DNA from: Edaphobacter sp. 4G125
Lineage (GTDB): Bacteria > Acidobacteriota > Terriglobia > Terriglobales > Acidobacteriaceae
Direction of reading: 5' to 3'
Length of the DNA: 64,000 nucleotides
Assembly (NCBI RefSeq): GCF_014274685.1
Contig: NZ_CP060393.1
Location: forward strand, 248,001 to 312,000
Made by a program: the position numbers and the translations under genes. The notes under the pieces were generated by a model, which saw nothing but the letters and a program-made list of their open reading frames with translations, did not search any database and was not told where the DNA came from. Of the stretch, positions 1 to 9,540 are shown in pieces; position 1 is the first letter of the stretch; every line of letters begins with the position of its first letter.

Positions 1-1
1 C

Positions 2-46
2 CTGCTGGCGATTTCCGGTGGACTCTTTGTGGTCTCCAAAATGTGA
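2..46 (+). CDS. C-terminal end of a truncated membrane protein gene
   Basis: The first bases can be read in one open frame ending at a TGA, giving a hydrophobic tail (LLAISGGLFVVSKM) that resembles the last transmembrane helix of an integral membrane protein. The rest lies outside the window, so no family can be named. Nothing else is seen before the convergent gene ending at 145. It could also be chance translation of non-coding DNA. Confidence 0.35.
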   Translation: MLAISGGLFVVSKM

Positions 47-144
47 CCGTAAAACTCTGTTTGTCATTCCGTAACGTATTGGAGGAATGGCAAAGAGCCG
101 GAACTGGAAAAACCCGGCATTGCGGTGGCGAAGCTGGTAATTCC

Positions 145-933
145 TTACTTCAGGGGCGAGAACGGCAGCGGACGCCACATCGTGTTGCTGATGTTGGCGA
201 CAATCTGCGAGTCCTTGAGCTCAGGCGGAGCGCTGAGTTTCTTCCACTCGGGGTCCGAGCCAAAGGCATGCCAGAGCTTTTCCCGCTCGGCAAGCGAATC
301 GAACGAGAGCATATAGGTGATGTTTGGCTGACGCGGGCCAATCACAGATTCACCAATGAAGACAGGTCGCATCCCCAGGCGCTGAAAAGTCGCGATCTCG
401 CCGTTGTTGAACATCCCTGACTTCTTCTGACGCGCCGGCACAGACTGCGACTGGTAGGTACGAAGTTCGAAGATGCGCGGTGGCCGGCTGGCGGCATCGT
501 TAGGAAGAACAGCCGCAGGCAGGATAGCGAGACTCTGTAGCAAGCTGCTTTCAATCGTGACGAAGGGGAGGCCAGGGCCATCGTTGAGCGCCTGGAGCGC
601 CTTCTGATGCGCGTCGTCAGTTTCGAGCGCAGCAAGAGCCTGCTGCATGGCAGCAAGATTGGTGTGCTGAGTGAGTGCCAGGATGGAAGGACCGTCGGGG
701 CCAATAAGATTTGCAAGAGCAGCGACCGGCCTGGAAGACGCGCGGGTGAGCGCGGGGAAAAGTCCGCTCTCAAGGTAGTCCGAGACGCGCTTGACCTGCG
801 ACTCGTCACTATTGTGCAGGCGCCATGTGGTGAGCTCCAGGAAGCTCAGTGGTGTTGCGGCGGCAGCTTGGGACGAGGTAGCGAAGAGAGCAGACATAGC
901 GGCTGTACCAGCGATAAGTTGACGACGATCCAT
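145..933 (-). CDS. NIPSNAP family protein with Tat-like signal
   Basis: This 262-aa protein begins with MDRRQLIAG followed by a hydrophobic, alanine-rich stretch, a twin-arginine-like signal ending near SQAAAA, so it is probably exported. The mature part contains two ferredoxin-like alpha+beta halves typical of NIPSNAP proteins: LSFLELTTWRL near the start and FELRTYQSQS in the second half. NIPSNAP proteins often occur as such exported tandem-domain proteins in Acidobacteria; no substrate is known. The frame is open upstream to 1185, but the twin-arginine signal decides for the start at 933. It is divergent from ruvB with 79 bp between the starts. The family assignment is good, the function unknown. 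Confidence 0.8.
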   Translation of the reverse strand: MDRRQLIAGTAAMSALFATSSQAAAATPLSFLELTTWRLHNSDESQVKRVSDYLESGLFPALTRASSRPVAALANLIGPDGPSILALTQHTNLAAMQQALAALETDDAHQKALQALNDGPGLPFVTIESSLLQSLAILPAAVLPNDAASRPPRIFELRTYQSQSVPARQKKSGMFNNGEIATFQRLGMRPVFIGESVIGPRQPNITYMLSFDSLAEREKLWHAFGSDPEWKKLSAPPELKDSQIVANISNTMWRPLPFSPLK

Positions 934-1012
934 AGAAGCTACGGTATCAGAGCAGTACATGTACGTGTATCTCGGTTGCTTCGTCGTGATGTTCGCCTTA
1001 CTATCGCCTTGA

Positions 1013-2077
1013 GTGGATTTTTCAAAGACCAAGTCGAAGATCAATCTGAACGGTCCAAAGTCTGAAGCCGAGCGTCTGGTTTCTGCAGGACGCGTAGATG
1101 ACGATGCCGCCTTCGATCTGAAACTGCGACCCACGCGTCTCAACGAGTTCATCGGCCAGACCAAGGCCAAGGAGCAGCTTGCCATCGCACTTGAAGCGGC
1201 AAGATCACGTGGCGAAGCACTGGATCACGTGCTCCTCTTTGGGCCTCCGGGATTGGGCAAGACGACGCTGGCAACGATCATCGCCAACGAGTTGGAGGTC
1301 GGCTTCCAGCAAACCTCGGGACCGGCATTGCAGATTCAGGGCGACCTGACGGCGATCCTCACCAACATCCGCGACAGGCAGGTGCTCTTTCTCGATGAGA
1401 TTCATCGGCTACAGCCCGTGCTGGAAGAGAAGCTTTACACCGCGCTTGAGGACTACAAGCTCGACATCATGATTGGACAGGGTCCGGCAGCGCGTACGCA
1501 TGTGATGGACATCAAGCCCTTCACCTTCGTGGCCGCGACAACACGCCCAGGGTTGCTCTCTTCGCCGTTGCGATCGCGCTTCGGCATCTTATTGCGGCTT
1601 GAGTTCTACACCGACGACGAATTGCGCTTTGTGGTGGAGCGATCGGCCGAGGTACTTGGCGTTCCGATCGATCACGATGGCGCAGCGGAGATTGCCATGC
1701 GCTCGCGGGGAACACCCCGTATTGCCAATCGTCTGTTGCGTCGCGTGCGCGACTACGCACAGGTTCGCGCGGCAGGAAAGATCGACCGCGATACGGCATG
1801 CAAGGCGCTCGAGCTGCTGGAGGTCGACGCCCACGGCTTCGACGAGCTCGACCGCCGACTGCTCCGCACCATCATCGAAAAGTACGATGGCGGCCCAGTC
1901 GGCTTGAACACGCTGGCTGCAGCTCTGGCCGAGGAGCAGGACGCTCTCGAGGAAGTCTATGAGCCATTCTTGATCCAGATTGGTTTTCTCGATCGCACGC
2001 CACGGGGCCGCGTGGCAACGCGTCTGGCCTATGAGCACCTGGGAATCGAGATGCCTCGGAAGCTCAGCCTGTTTTAA
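1013..2077 (+). CDS. ruvB: Holliday junction branch migration ATPase RuvB
   Basis: RuvB is the hexameric AAA+ motor that, with RuvA, drives branch migration at Holliday junctions before cleavage by RuvC. The 354-aa protein has Walker A GPPGLGKT at residues 77-84, Walker B FLDEIHR at about 126-132, sensor 1 AATTRPG, the arginine finger region LRSRFG and a C-terminal winged helix ([17 protein letters not shown]). The N-terminal signature ERLVSAG...[12 protein letters not shown] is complete. The start is a GTG; no in-frame ATG or strong ribosome binding site is seen nearby. ruvA and ruvC are not adjacent. Length is typical of the family. Confidence 0.97.
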   Translation: MDFSKTKSKINLNGPKSEAERLVSAGRVDDDAAFDLKLRPTRLNEFIGQTKAKEQLAIALEAARSRGEALDHVLLFGPPGLGKTTLATIIANELEVGFQQTSGPALQIQGDLTAILTNIRDRQVLFLDEIHRLQPVLEEKLYTALEDYKLDIMIGQGPAARTHVMDIKPFTFVAATTRPGLLSSPLRSRFGILLRLEFYTDDELRFVVERSAEVLGVPIDHDGAAEIAMRSRGTPRIANRLLRRVRDYAQVRAAGKIDRDTACKALELLEVDAHGFDELDRRLLRTIIEKYDGGPVGLNTLAAALAEEQDALEEVYEPFLIQIGFLDRTPRGRVATRLAYEHLGIEMPRKLSLF

Positions 2078-2197
2078 CCATTGGAGCGCGGAAATAAGGA
2101 AAATTCCTGCATATCTCCTTGAGAAGGCTACAGATGTGGAATATCCTTCCCTACGGAAGAAAGAATAAAGTACACAGATGTATAGCATGGGCCTTGC

Positions 2198-3424
2198 ATG
2201 GACTACACCACGTCTCACATTTCCTTCCTGGTCTCCGTCGGGTTATTCACGATCGCATTGTTTGCGCTCTCCCTTGCAGATCGTTGCGTAATTGGAGCTC
2301 GGTGGTTCGCTGCGTCAACGCTGATTGAGTTCATCAAGACAGCTCTACAGGGCCTAAATGGCCATATTCCGCGACTGTATACGGTTTGCCTCGCCAATGA
2401 ACTAAACGTTTTGGCCTTTTTCGCCATGTTTCTGGGGTTCCGCTGGTTTGTGGTGCGCAGGCCATTCCGTGCATGGGGATGGCTGATTCCGATGGCAGCG
2501 ACAATGGCAGTTTATCCCTTCATGTTCCTACTCAAGATGCGGAACTGGTCGTTCAGTGTGATCGGCCTACCCGTACTCGGCATTTGCCTCGCTACGATAT
2601 TGGTACTGTGGCGGCAAAAGAATGAGCGCTTTGCGATACCGGCACGACTGACAGCTTTTTTGGTGGGGATTAACTTTGTGATGTTGCTTTACCGGTGCGT
2701 ACTGTCGATTCGAGAAAATTCGGCGGTAGGTATAACGACACCGTGGCAGGACCCACGATGGATGTATTCCATGTTGGTGATTCTGTTTGTTGCCTATTGT
2801 TTGCTGCTCATGTACACGCTGTTCACTGTGTTGGAGATGCATGCGAACGTTACACATGTTGCTGGCGTGGATGCTTTGACAGGCGCATTGAATCGCCGCA
2901 TGTTGATGAAGTATGCCTCCCGGAAGTTTGACCTGAGCCTACAGACAGAAAGGCCTTTGGCAGCGATCGCCGTGGACCTCGACAACTTTAAGCGCGTGAA
3001 CGACACCTATGGCCATGGCGGCGGCGACGTTGCACTCTGCGCTTTCGTAGAACTGGTGAAGGAGACTCTTCGTCCTGATGATGTGATTGCACGCACCGGG
3101 GGCGAGGAGTTTGTGCTGGTCTTGCCAGGGATGGATAGAGATAGCGCCGCGGCACTGGCAGAAAACCTGCGATACAGCCTGGAGCAGATGCGCATTCATT
3201 ACGATGGTCGGCTCATTACAATGACAACGAGTGCGGGCGTAACAGAGCGGCGGCCAGAAGACTCGCTGGCAGCAATGCTGGAGCGTGCCGATCGATTACT
3301 CTATCGAGCGAAGGCCCATGGACGAAACTGCGTTGTAACGGACGACCACTTGGCGCAACACCCGAAACCCATACTCGTAGAGAGGCTTCGGGGATCACGA
3401 TCGCAGAGTGGAAAAATGGCTTAA
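2198..3424 (+). CDS. Membrane diguanylate cyclase (GGDEF)
   Basis: This 408-aa protein would make cyclic di-GMP from two GTP at the inner membrane. Residues 1-215 hold about seven hydrophobic helices, an integral-membrane sensor of unknown ligand. The GGDEF domain follows from about 222 (GVDALTGALNRR). The active-site loop GGEEF lies at 301-305 and an intact inhibitory I-site RPDD at 292-295, exactly five residues upstream, so the enzyme is predicted active and product-inhibited. The DLDNFKRVND metal-binding motif is present. The stop overlaps the stop of convergent murQ in the tetranucleotide TTAA. Confidence 0.93.
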   Translation: MDYTTSHISFLVSVGLFTIALFALSLADRCVIGARWFAASTLIEFIKTALQGLNGHIPRLYTVCLANELNVLAFFAMFLGFRWFVVRRPFRAWGWLIPMAATMAVYPFMFLLKMRNWSFSVIGLPVLGICLATILVLWRQKNERFAIPARLTAFLVGINFVMLLYRCVLSIRENSAVGITTPWQDPRWMYSMLVILFVAYCLLLMYTLFTVLEMHANVTHVAGVDALTGALNRRMLMKYASRKFDLSLQTERPLAAIAVDLDNFKRVNDTYGHGGGDVALCAFVELVKETLRPDDVIARTGGEEFVLVLPGMDRDSAAALAENLRYSLEQMRIHYDGRLITMTTSAGVTERRPEDSLAAMLERADRLLYRAKAHGRNCVVTDDHLAQHPKPILVERLRGSRSQSGKMA

Positions 3425-4329
3425 GCCAGCGCACGGGCAAGACTTCCGCCTGCCGCAGCGAGCTTTGTTTCGGCAGACGCGCGATCCAAGCCAAGTTTCT
3501 GCATGGCAATCGCCACCTTCACGCTGCCTGCCTCAGTAAGTAGTTCCGCAGCTGTTGTCCGATCCACTTCTGTGGCCTCTGCAATAATCCTTTGGGCACG
3601 ATCGATCAGCTTGTCGTTGGTCGGCTGCACATTCACCATCAGGTTGCCGTAGACCGCTCCGGTCCGAATCATCACGCCGGTTGAGAGCATATTCAACACC
3701 AGCTTGGTCGCAGTGCCCGCCTTAAGACGAGTGGAACCGGTAACCACCTCGGGACCAGTCACTGGAGCGATAGCAATCTCTGCAATCTGTGCCATCTCTG
3801 AGCCTTCCACACAGGTGAGCGAGATCACCAATGCGCCCATCATTTTGGCATGCTCCATCGCTCCAATCACATACGGTGTGCGACCACTGGCAGCGATCCC
3901 GACGAGGGTGTCCGGCGCTTCGTTCCTTCTAAAACCCGCTGTACTAAGGTCCAACGCGCCCTGCTCGCGCGAGTCCTCTGACTTTTCGCTCGACTTGCGC
4001 AGCGCCGAATCACCTCCAGCGATCAGCCCCTGCACCAGGGTAGGCGGCACCGAGAAGGTCGGCGGGCATTCGCTGGCATCCAGCACACCCAGGCGACCGC
4101 TCGTTCCAGCTCCGATGTAAAACAGTCGGCCTCCTCGTTCGAAACGCCGGGCAATCTCGTCGACCGCCTGCGCGATCTGCGGAAGTTCCTTCGCAACCGC
4201 CAAAGGAACGCTCTGGTCCTCCTGGTTGATGACCGTCAGCATCTCCAGTGTCGAAAGCTGGTCGATGTGGGTGGTGCGTGGGTTACGGGTTTCCGTCGAG
4301 AGCGTAGCGAGATTCAGATCAGCATTCAT
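3421..4329 (-). CDS. murQ: N-acetylmuramic acid 6-phosphate etherase MurQ
   Basis: MurQ cleaves the lactyl ether of N-acetylmuramic acid 6-phosphate to GlcNAc-6-phosphate and D-lactate in cell-wall recycling. The 302-aa protein begins STETRNPRT...ID, a family hallmark, and has the SIS-domain motif GAGTSGRLG at about 73-81 followed by DASECPPTF. GGDSAL and the C-terminal helical region (VDRTTAAELL) also match. The frame is open to 4440, but the start at 4329 gives the family's usual N-terminus and length; a GGAAGAGGA purine run sits immediately before it. No anmK, nagZ or PTS gene is adjacent. Confidence 0.94.
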   Translation of the reverse strand: MNADLNLATLSTETRNPRTTHIDQLSTLEMLTVINQEDQSVPLAVAKELPQIAQAVDEIARRFERGGRLFYIGAGTSGRLGVLDASECPPTFSVPPTLVQGLIAGGDSALRKSSEKSEDSREQGALDLSTAGFRRNEAPDTLVGIAASGRTPYVIGAMEHAKMMGALVISLTCVEGSEMAQIAEIAIAPVTGPEVVTGSTRLKAGTATKLVLNMLSTGVMIRTGAVYGNLMVNVQPTNDKLIDRAQRIIAEATEVDRTTAAELLTEAGSVKVAIAMQKLGLDRASAETKLAAAGGSLARALA

Positions 4330-4576
4330 TCCTCTTCCATGATGGAGGACAAAGGCCACAAGAGCAATGGATACAGAAGACGAATGAGTGAATACAGATA
4401 GACCAATTGAGGAATACAGAAAAATAACGGCATACAGCAAAGTTCTTGATTCGACAGGAGTGCCGCCTTCCCCATGCGATATGCTGAACCGTCAAGCCCT
4501 GTATCAATGTAATTTTGTGCTGCACACTGCAACGTTCCGCAGTATGATCGCCTTCAACATCGGACGGAGGCCGCGC

Positions 4577-5035
4577 ATGCACGAGACCATCCATGTAGGC
4601 GGGATGAATATTACGTTCCTCCAGACACGCCACGAAACTGCTGATGCGCTGGACGTCTTTGAGCTCACCATTCCTCCCGCGGCCAGTGTCGTCGTTCCCC
4701 ATACGCATCTTCACTATGACGAGTGGATCCTCGGCATGGACGGCATCACCACCTGGACGATAAACGGGGAAATCCTTCTGATTCATCCAGGCGAAAGCCT
4801 CTCCATTCCTCGAGGATCTCCACACTTCTTTGCTAACCTGCACGATCAAGTCGCAAGGGTCATCTGCCTGCAAACCCCTGGTGTGATGGGACCGGAATAC
4901 TATCGTGAGATTGCAGCCTTTTACCGTCCTGGCGATCCCGATTTGGCCTCGATCGGAAAGGTGATGCATCGGTATGGCGTAGAGCCGCTTATCCCTGCAA
5001 AGCAGCCTGATTCTTCCCAACTTACCAATCGGTAA
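4577..5035 (+). CDS. Cupin domain protein
   Basis: This 152-aa single-domain cupin contains the first cupin motif PHTHLHYDEWILGMDG and the second motif IHPGESLSIPRGSPHFF, with the histidines and glutamate that usually bind a metal. A GGAGG ribosome binding site lies six bases before the ATG at 4577, which decides this start although the frame is open from 4388. The substrate cannot be read from the sequence; such proteins range from small-molecule dioxygenases to sugar-binding proteins. It is divergent from murQ with about 250 bp between them. Confidence 0.8.
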   Translation: MHETIHVGGMNITFLQTRHETADALDVFELTIPPAASVVVPHTHLHYDEWILGMDGITTWTINGEILLIHPGESLSIPRGSPHFFANLHDQVARVICLQTPGVMGPEYYREIAAFYRPGDPDLASIGKVMHRYGVEPLIPAKQPDSSQLTNR

Positions 5036-5097
5036 TCTATCCCTCTTCGTTTTGCAGGCGGCACCCGTCCGGTAGCTTACACTGCTTGCAGACGACC

Positions 5098-6885
5098 ATG
5101 GCCATACGTCAGCTCATTACTGCCCTGTTTGGAATCGCTATGCTTTCTCCTGTTGCTCCAGCCCAAAGGGTCACCGCCGATGGCGCAGCCCAGACCTTCC
5201 GCTTCGTCTCCGATCAGTACTTCTCCGATGTCCTCTTCCACTTTTCGCCCACGTATGGCACACAGGCCGGATTGCATCAGTACGACATACATCTTGAGGA
5301 CTACTCTGCCGCCGCGGTTCAGAAGCAGGTTGCCGCTCTGCACACCTACGAGAAGAAGATCGAAGAGATTCCCGCCGATGGGCTGGACGCCTCCGTTGCC
5401 GCCGACCGCGAGATTCTGCTCAACAGCATTCGGTCCCAACTTCTTTCTTTGGAAGTGATTCGGAACTGGGAAAAGAACCCGGACAATTATTCCAGCGGTA
5501 TCACCAACTCCATCTTTGTCTTGATGGAGCGGCCCTTCGCTCCCGTGAACACGCGCCTACGTGCCACTGTTGAGCGCGAGAAGCAGATCCCGCAGGTCTT
5601 TATTGAGGCCCGCAAAAATCTCAAGAATCCTCCACGTATCTTTACGGAGATCGCGCTCGAACAAATCGACGGTCTTGTCAGCTTCTTTCAGAACGACGTT
5701 CCTGCTGCTTTTGCCGAGGCTGACGATACAAAAGCAAAGGCGGACTTCGCTCGTACCAATGCCGCCGTCATCCAGTCCTTGAAGGACTACGCCGCATGGA
5801 TGAAGACGGATCTGCTGCCTCGTTCTAACGGCGATTACCGACTCGGCGCTGATACCTTTGCTAAAAAACTTTCCTACGACGAGATGGTCGATATTCCTCT
5901 GGATCGTCTACTGCAGGTCGCCTTTGACGATCTGCATCGCAACCAGGCCGAGTTTGCCCGTATCGCCAAAGAAGTCGATCCTAATAAGACTCCGCAGGAG
6001 GTACTGGCTGAGCTTGCCACGATTCACCCTGCCCCAGACAAACTGCTCGACTCCTTCCACAACACCTTCGACTCGCTGATCGTCTTCATCCGCGCGCACA
6101 ACATCATCACCATTCCCAGTGACGTGCAGCCCACTCTTGAAGAGACTCCACCCTTCATGCGCGCCACAACCTTTGCTTCAATGGACCCGCCAGGACCATT
6201 CGAGACGCGTTCCACTAAGGCTTACTTCAACGTGACTCTCCCGGAAAAGGATTGGACAGCCGAGCACGTTGCCGAACACATGGCGAGCTTCAACACCGGC
6301 ACCATCATCTCCACCAGCGTGCATGAGGCCTATCCGGGCCATTACGTGCAGTTCCTCTGGCAGAATCAGTTTCCGTCGAAGATTCGCAAGCTGATCGGTG
6401 CAAACTCGAACATTGAGGGATGGGCTCACTATACCGAGCAGATGATGCTTGATGAGGGATATGCGGCGCCACCTGCAAACGCCACTCCGGATCAGGTGCG
6501 CGAAGCGAAACTGATCCGCCTGGGCCAGTTACAGGATGCGTTGCTCCGTGACGCTCGCTTCGTCAACTCCATCAAGCTGCACACAGGGTTAGGCGAGCCG
6601 GACGGTAAGTGGACGATCGATCAGGCTGTGGACTTCTTCGTGAAGGAGGGGTACCAATCCCGCTCCGTGGGCTTGGTCGAAACCAAACGCGGAACCGCGG
6701 ATGCAACCTATCTCTACTACACTCTGGGCAAGCTCGAGATCATGAAACTGAGAGAAGATCTGAAAAAGAAGCAGGGATCAGCCTTCAACTTGCAGAATTT
6801 TCATGACGACTTCATGCGGCAGGGTTTTGCGCCTATTAAGGTGATCCGTAAGGCTATGCTGCACGATAACTCGCCGGTGCTGTAG
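5098..6885 (+). CDS. DUF885 family secreted putative metallopeptidase-like protein
   Basis: This 595-aa protein has an N-terminal signal peptide (MAIRQLITALFGIAMLSPVA, cleavage near APAQ). It is a member of the DUF885 family, seen in the zinc-site-like motif HEAYPGHYVQ near residue 409 followed by EGWAHYTEQMMLDEG about 40 residues later. That spacing (HExxPGH then ExxxHY) resembles gluzincin-type metallopeptidases, so a peptidase role is plausible but unproven. An in-frame TTG at 5086 is a possible alternative start. The gene stands alone between the cupin gene and galU. Confidence 0.85.
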   Translation: MAIRQLITALFGIAMLSPVAPAQRVTADGAAQTFRFVSDQYFSDVLFHFSPTYGTQAGLHQYDIHLEDYSAAAVQKQVAALHTYEKKIEEIPADGLDASVAADREILLNSIRSQLLSLEVIRNWEKNPDNYSSGITNSIFVLMERPFAPVNTRLRATVEREKQIPQVFIEARKNLKNPPRIFTEIALEQIDGLVSFFQNDVPAAFAEADDTKAKADFARTNAAVIQSLKDYAAWMKTDLLPRSNGDYRLGADTFAKKLSYDEMVDIPLDRLLQVAFDDLHRNQAEFARIAKEVDPNKTPQEVLAELATIHPAPDKLLDSFHNTFDSLIVFIRAHNIITIPSDVQPTLEETPPFMRATTFASMDPPGPFETRSTKAYFNVTLPEKDWTAEHVAEHMASFNTGTIISTSVHEAYPGHYVQFLWQNQFPSKIRKLIGANSNIEGWAHYTEQMMLDEGYAAPPANATPDQVREAKLIRLGQLQDALLRDARFVNSIKLHTGLGEPDGKWTIDQAVDFFVKEGYQSRSVGLVETKRGTADATYLYYTLGKLEIMKLREDLKKKQGSAFNLQNFHDDFMRQGFAPIKVIRKAMLHDNSPVL

Positions 6886-6934
6886 GAGTTTGCCGTTCAG
6901 GCAACCCGGAAAAGGCTTTTATCACCAAAAACTT

Positions 6935-6974
6935 AAGAGTCTTTAAAAGACGATCGCTATAGATCGATACTCTT
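6935..6974. repeat. Nested inverted repeats in galU leader
   Basis: The galU upstream region contains AAGAGT (6935-6940) and its inverse ACTCTT (6969-6974), enclosing the palindrome GTCTTTAAAAGAC (6939-6951) and an inverted pair around CGATCG...GATCG. The stretch is AT-richer than its surroundings and could be an operator or a folded 5' leader. No known riboswitch fold was recognised. Confidence 0.4.
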
Positions 6975-7020
6975 GTAGTAAGAGAAATGAATTTACGACC
7001 ATAGGAAACCTTCCCCATAC

Positions 7021-7896
7021 ATGTCAAAAAAGATTCGTAAAGCAGTCATTCCCGCAGCAGGACTCGGAACCCGTTTTTTGCCGGCAACCAAAGCCACTCC
7101 CAAAGAGATGCTCTGCCTCGTCGACAAGCCACTGATCCAATACGGCGTTGAAGAGGCCGTTGCCGCGGGCTGCACCGAGGTCATCATCGTCACCGGACGC
7201 GGCAAGACGACGATGGAAGATCATTTCGACAAGTCCTTCGAGCTCGAAGCCACGCTTGCTGCCAAAAACAAAACTGCGCTGCTTGAGGTCGCTCGTTCTG
7301 TTTCGAAGATCGCGAAAATTATCTACACGCGACAATCCGAACCGCTTGGTCTGGGACATGCCGTGCTTCAGGCAAAAGAGATCGTCGGCGATGAGCCTTT
7401 CGCAGTTCTGCTTCCCGACGATATCGTCGACGCAAAGATTCCCTGCATGAAGCAGATGGTCGAGGCGTTCGAGCAGACGGGCTCGTCCATCCTTGGATCT
7501 GAAATTGTCGAAGGCGATGCCATCTCCGCCTACGGTTGCCTCGCTGTCACGCCCGATACAAAGAACCCGCGCCTGCTCGCCGTCAGCGACATGGTCGAAA
7601 AGCCAAAGCCGGAAGAGGCTCCTTCACAGAACGCCATCATTGGCCGCTACATCCTCACCCCACGCATCTTCGAGATGCTCGAGACGATCACTCCCGGAGC
7701 TGGCGGTGAACTCCAGCTCACAGACGGTATCAAGGCATTGTTGAAGTATGAGAAGGTCTTTGGCTTCACTTACGACGGCAAACGCCACGATGCCGGCGAC
7801 AAGCTCGGCTTCCTCAAGGCAACAGTCGAGTTCGGACTGAAGCACGACAAGCTGGGCGCAGACTTCAAGGCTTGGCTAAAGCAGTTCCCGCTCTAG
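7021..7896 (+). CDS. galU: UTP-glucose-1-phosphate uridylyltransferase GalU
   Basis: GalU makes UDP-glucose from UTP and glucose 1-phosphate, feeding exopolysaccharide, lipopolysaccharide and glycolipid synthesis in the cytosol. The 291-aa protein has the nucleotidyltransferase signature AAGLGTRFLPATKATPKEM near the N-terminus, VDKPLIQYGVEEA, the LLPDDIVD metal-binding region and ELQLTDGIKALL near the C-terminus. It starts at ATG 7021. A strong stem-loop follows the stop codon. Length and motifs are fully typical. Confidence 0.96.
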   Translation: MSKKIRKAVIPAAGLGTRFLPATKATPKEMLCLVDKPLIQYGVEEAVAAGCTEVIIVTGRGKTTMEDHFDKSFELEATLAAKNKTALLEVARSVSKIAKIIYTRQSEPLGLGHAVLQAKEIVGDEPFAVLLPDDIVDAKIPCMKQMVEAFEQTGSSILGSEIVEGDAISAYGCLAVTPDTKNPRLLAVSDMVEKPKPEEAPSQNAIIGRYILTPRIFEMLETITPGAGGELQLTDGIKALLKYEKVFGFTYDGKRHDAGDKLGFLKATVEFGLKHDKLGADFKAWLKQFPL

Positions 7897-7919
7897 AAAC
7901 CCAGGAAAGGTACTATATT

Positions 7920-7952
7920 TTGAACGGCCACGAACGATCGGTGGCCGTTCAA
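7920..7952 (+). terminator. Stem-loop after galU
   Basis: Perfect 12-bp arms TTGAACGGCCAC (7920-7931) and GTGGCCGTTCAA (7941-7952) flank a 9-base loop 24 bases after the galU stop. The T-run after the stem is short, so it may act as an mRNA-stabilising hairpin as well as a terminator. Confidence 0.65.
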
Positions 7953-7987
7953 TGTTTACGGAGCAGATTCGATCAAAGGGTGGCGGA

Positions 7988-8389
7988 ATGAAAAACTTCA
8001 ACGAGCAAAGCGCTGTTCAATTTCTTAAGGACGTTCGCAGGCCATTGCTGACGCTGCATAAGTCGATTCTTGATCATGAGCGTGCCGCATATGAAAAGAC
8101 CGTTGGACCGATTACGCCTGCGGCATTTCTGCAGGAGTTGATTAGCGGTACAAACTTCCGCTGGATCGCACCACTAACGACTGCCATCACGAGCATCGAC
8201 GAGCTTCTCGACGAGAAAGAAACCACAGACGAAGAGAAAGTTGCCGGTGCACAAGCCATCTCCGCTCTGTTCGCACCAGATGCGCCAGATAACGCTTTTC
8301 GCCAGCGCTATCTAACGTTATTGCAGGAGAGTCCGGCCATCCTGCACGAACATAGCAAAGTGATTCAGGCTCTAAACAACGTCGGCTAA
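7988..8389 (+). CDS. Conserved hypothetical protein, 133 aa
   Basis: A soluble, mostly helical protein without signal peptide or membrane segment. It begins MKNFNEQSAVQFL and contains VRRPLLTLHKSILDHERAAYE and FRWIAPLTTAITSIDELL. The start at 7988 is preceded by GGTGGCGG; an upstream in-frame ATG at 7952 lies inside the galU stem-loop and is less likely. I recognise no domain. Its codon use and GC resemble its neighbours. It may share regulation with galU or be monocistronic. Confidence 0.7.
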   Translation: MKNFNEQSAVQFLKDVRRPLLTLHKSILDHERAAYEKTVGPITPAAFLQELISGTNFRWIAPLTTAITSIDELLDEKETTDEEKVAGAQAISALFAPDAPDNAFRQRYLTLLQESPAILHEHSKVIQALNNVG

Positions 8390-8469
8390 GCTAGCAAGCG
8401 GATCAGGATCTCGAATCTTTCATCGTTCGCCAATCATCGAACTATCCGTAAATAAATTACGGAGTCATC

Positions 8470-9525
8470 ATGCCCTCACTCTTCGATCCCATTCAAGTCG
8501 GTGATCTTCAGCTTTCGAACCGCATCTTTATGGCGCCGCTCACACGCCTTCGCGGCACGCCCGACCACATCCCAACTCCCATCATGGCCGAGTACTACAC
8601 GCAGCGCGCATCGGCCGGTCTGATCATCTCGGAAGGGACTCCGGTCGATCCCCTGGGAGTGGGCTATCAGAACGTTCCCGGCATCTGGTCGCGCGAACAG
8701 GCCGAGGCATGGAAGCCCATCGTCAAGGCCGTGCACGACAAAGGCGGACACATCTTTGCGCAGATCTGGCATGTCGGCCGCATTTCCGACCCCTCTTTGC
8801 TCAACGGCCAGGCTCCTGTAGCTCCCAGTGCCATCGCTGCGACGGGACACGTCAGCCTCTTGCGCCCGCAACGTCCGTATCCTGTTCCTCGCGCACTTGA
8901 AACCCACGAGGTCAAACAGGTTGTCGAAGCCTTCCGCCGTGGTGCACAAAACGCGCAAGCTGCTGGCTTTGATGGAGTCGAGCTTCATAGCGCCAATGGC
9001 TATCTGCTCGATCAGTTTTTGCAGGACGGCTCCAACCATCGCACCGATGAGTACGGCGGCCCCATTGAGAATCGCGCAAGGTTGTTGCTCGAGGCCACCG
9101 ATGCTGCCATCTCGGTCTTTGGCCCAGGGCGAGTCGGTGTTCATCTTGCTCCCCGTGGCGATTCGCACGGTATCTCCGATTCGAACCTCACCGCGACCTT
9201 CAGCTACGCAGCTACTGAACTTGGCAAGCGCAGAATTGCCTTCATCGCAGCGCGCGAGCACGTCGGCCCTGACTCCCTTGGGCCCCATCTCAAGCAGCTC
9301 TTTGGTGGAATCTTCGTCGCCAATGAAGCCATCGACCAAAAGGTCGGTCAGCAGTTGCTCGACGAAGGAAGGGCAGACGCCGTAGCCTTCGGCAAGCTCT
9401 TCATCGCGAATCCCGACCTGCCCACCCGCTTTGCGAAGCACGCCCCGCTCAACCGGCCAGAGCCGAATACCTTCTACGCTCCCGGACCCCACGGCTATAC
9501 CGACTATCCCGCGCTTGCTGAATAA
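8470..9525 (+). CDS. nemA: Old Yellow Enzyme family ene-reductase (NemA-like)
   Basis: An FMN-dependent, NAD(P)H-driven alkene reductase of the Old Yellow Enzyme class. The 351-aa TIM barrel has FDPIQVGDLQLSNRIFMAPLTR at the N-terminus, the IWHVGRIS segment, GFDGVELHSANGYLLDQFLQ with the substrate-binding H..N pair, and SNHRTDEYGGPIENRARLLLE. These fit the NemA/OPR subfamily that reduces N-ethylmaleimide, nitro-esters and enones. The C-terminal FMN region reads AVAFGKLFIANPDLP, where many homologues have GR or GK. The upstream ATTACGGAG gives a ribosome binding site. A terminator follows. Confidence 0.92.
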   Translation: MPSLFDPIQVGDLQLSNRIFMAPLTRLRGTPDHIPTPIMAEYYTQRASAGLIISEGTPVDPLGVGYQNVPGIWSREQAEAWKPIVKAVHDKGGHIFAQIWHVGRISDPSLLNGQAPVAPSAIAATGHVSLLRPQRPYPVPRALETHEVKQVVEAFRRGAQNAQAAGFDGVELHSANGYLLDQFLQDGSNHRTDEYGGPIENRARLLLEATDAAISVFGPGRVGVHLAPRGDSHGISDSNLTATFSYAATELGKRRIAFIAAREHVGPDSLGPHLKQLFGGIFVANEAIDQKVGQQLLDEGRADAVAFGKLFIANPDLPTRFAKHAPLNRPEPNTFYAPGPHGYTDYPALAE

Positions 9526-9540
9526 TCACCCATCCACAAA

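Noticed and set aside
8476..9492. Long open frame (338 codons) antisense to the Old Yellow Enzyme gene
   Set aside because: Its translation has no recognisable domain and mirrors the codon structure of the real gene on the other strand, a common effect in GC-rich DNA.
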